This document shows, one piece after another, positions 63,746 to 64,000 of a stretch of 64,000 nt of DNA (position 1 is the stretch's first letter; the number at the start of each line of letters is the position of its first letter). The DNA is taken from NCBI GenBank assembly GCA_964017235.1, contig OZ024935.1:6696001-6760000 (forward strand), given 5' to 3'. The stretch is from Sabellastarte sp. h YS-2021 (taxonomy: Eukaryota; Annelida; Polychaeta; Sabellida; Sabellidae). A program made the position numbers and the translations under genes. The notes under the pieces were generated by a model. That model was not told the DNA's origin, made no database searches, and saw only the letters and a list, made by a program, of their open reading frames with translations.

Positions 63746-64000
63746 GTAATTTAACTTTTTGTAAGTTAAATACTTACCTTATCCTCACTATTGCTATGTG
63801 TTGGCAAGAGCAAACATCCATGACCAACTCGAATATTTTTAAAAGAAATATTCTTGTTAGTGCACTGTGCATATGAGAACTGCGCATGCGCCACATCCCT
63901 AGATCCCCTTTATAGTTCATATTTTAATTTGGGAGTACCCAATCGAAAATTTATATGTGGGGATGGACGGGTGGGAATCTGAATATAGTTCAAGTTACAA
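63746..64000. other. unassigned window end
   Basis: No gene recognised. The stretch TTGTAATTTAACTTTTTGTAAGTTAAATACTTACC at about 63744-63778 has internal inverted repetition (TTTAACTT/AAGTTAAA) and the sequence then changes character, so a further repeat element may start here and run off the window. Confidence 0.35.

Overview
This is a eukaryotic, animal-type genomic window: AT-rich, intron-bearing and dominated by transposable elements. The repeat repertoire suggests a marine lophotrochozoan, probably a mollusc. It includes DIRS-type tyrosine-recombinase retrotransposons, tRNA-derived SINEs, LINE 3' fragments, and satellite-bearing elements with 3' hairpins that resemble the Helentron-associated (HINE, 'pearl'-like) elements described from bivalves. 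Species cannot be assigned from the sequence alone.

Only two host genes are well supported. A secreted leucine-rich-repeat protein with a C-terminal PAN/apple-like exon lies on the + strand at 11241-13570. A SINE with a 13-bp target-site duplication breaks its LRRCT region. The last two exons of a macrodomain (ADP-ribose-binding fold) protein lie on the - strand at 53339-53195 and 39779-39604. They are separated by a 13.4-kb intron holding nearly all of the satellite DNA in the window. A broken MADF/BESS-like (Harbinger-associated?) gene lies at 50-1106 on the - strand.

Layout: 0-11 kb is mostly non-coding with a MADF-like pseudogene, SINEs, a palindromic tandem array split by a MITE-like element, and a LINE RT fragment. 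11.2-16.4 kb holds the LRR-PAN gene, a decayed LINE and more SINE/LINE pieces. 20.1-29.6 kb is DIRS element A, which carries a nested 3.2-kb HINE-like insertion. 31.2-37.3 kb is DIRS element B, decayed and lacking its internal complementary region. 38.4-53.3 kb is the macrodomain gene 3' end, with related satellite families of about 133, 151-156, 166 and 169 bp, several ending in GC-rich tails with hairpins. 53.6-55.1 kb has a further satellite element. 56.4-62.7 kb is DIRS element C, the most intact copy. 63.2-63.7 kb is another piece of the 169-bp satellite.

All three DIRS elements run on the - strand in the order gag, RT-RNase H-methyltransferase-like, tyrosine recombinase. Their ends follow one rule (TTGnAAATTT on the left, GCGyAATAAAA on the right). 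In A and C an internal complementary region next to the lower-coordinate terminal repeat reproduces the joined ends, as expected for a circular-intermediate replication cycle. The tyrosine-recombinase frame stays open far upstream across the RT/RNase H region in both divergent families.
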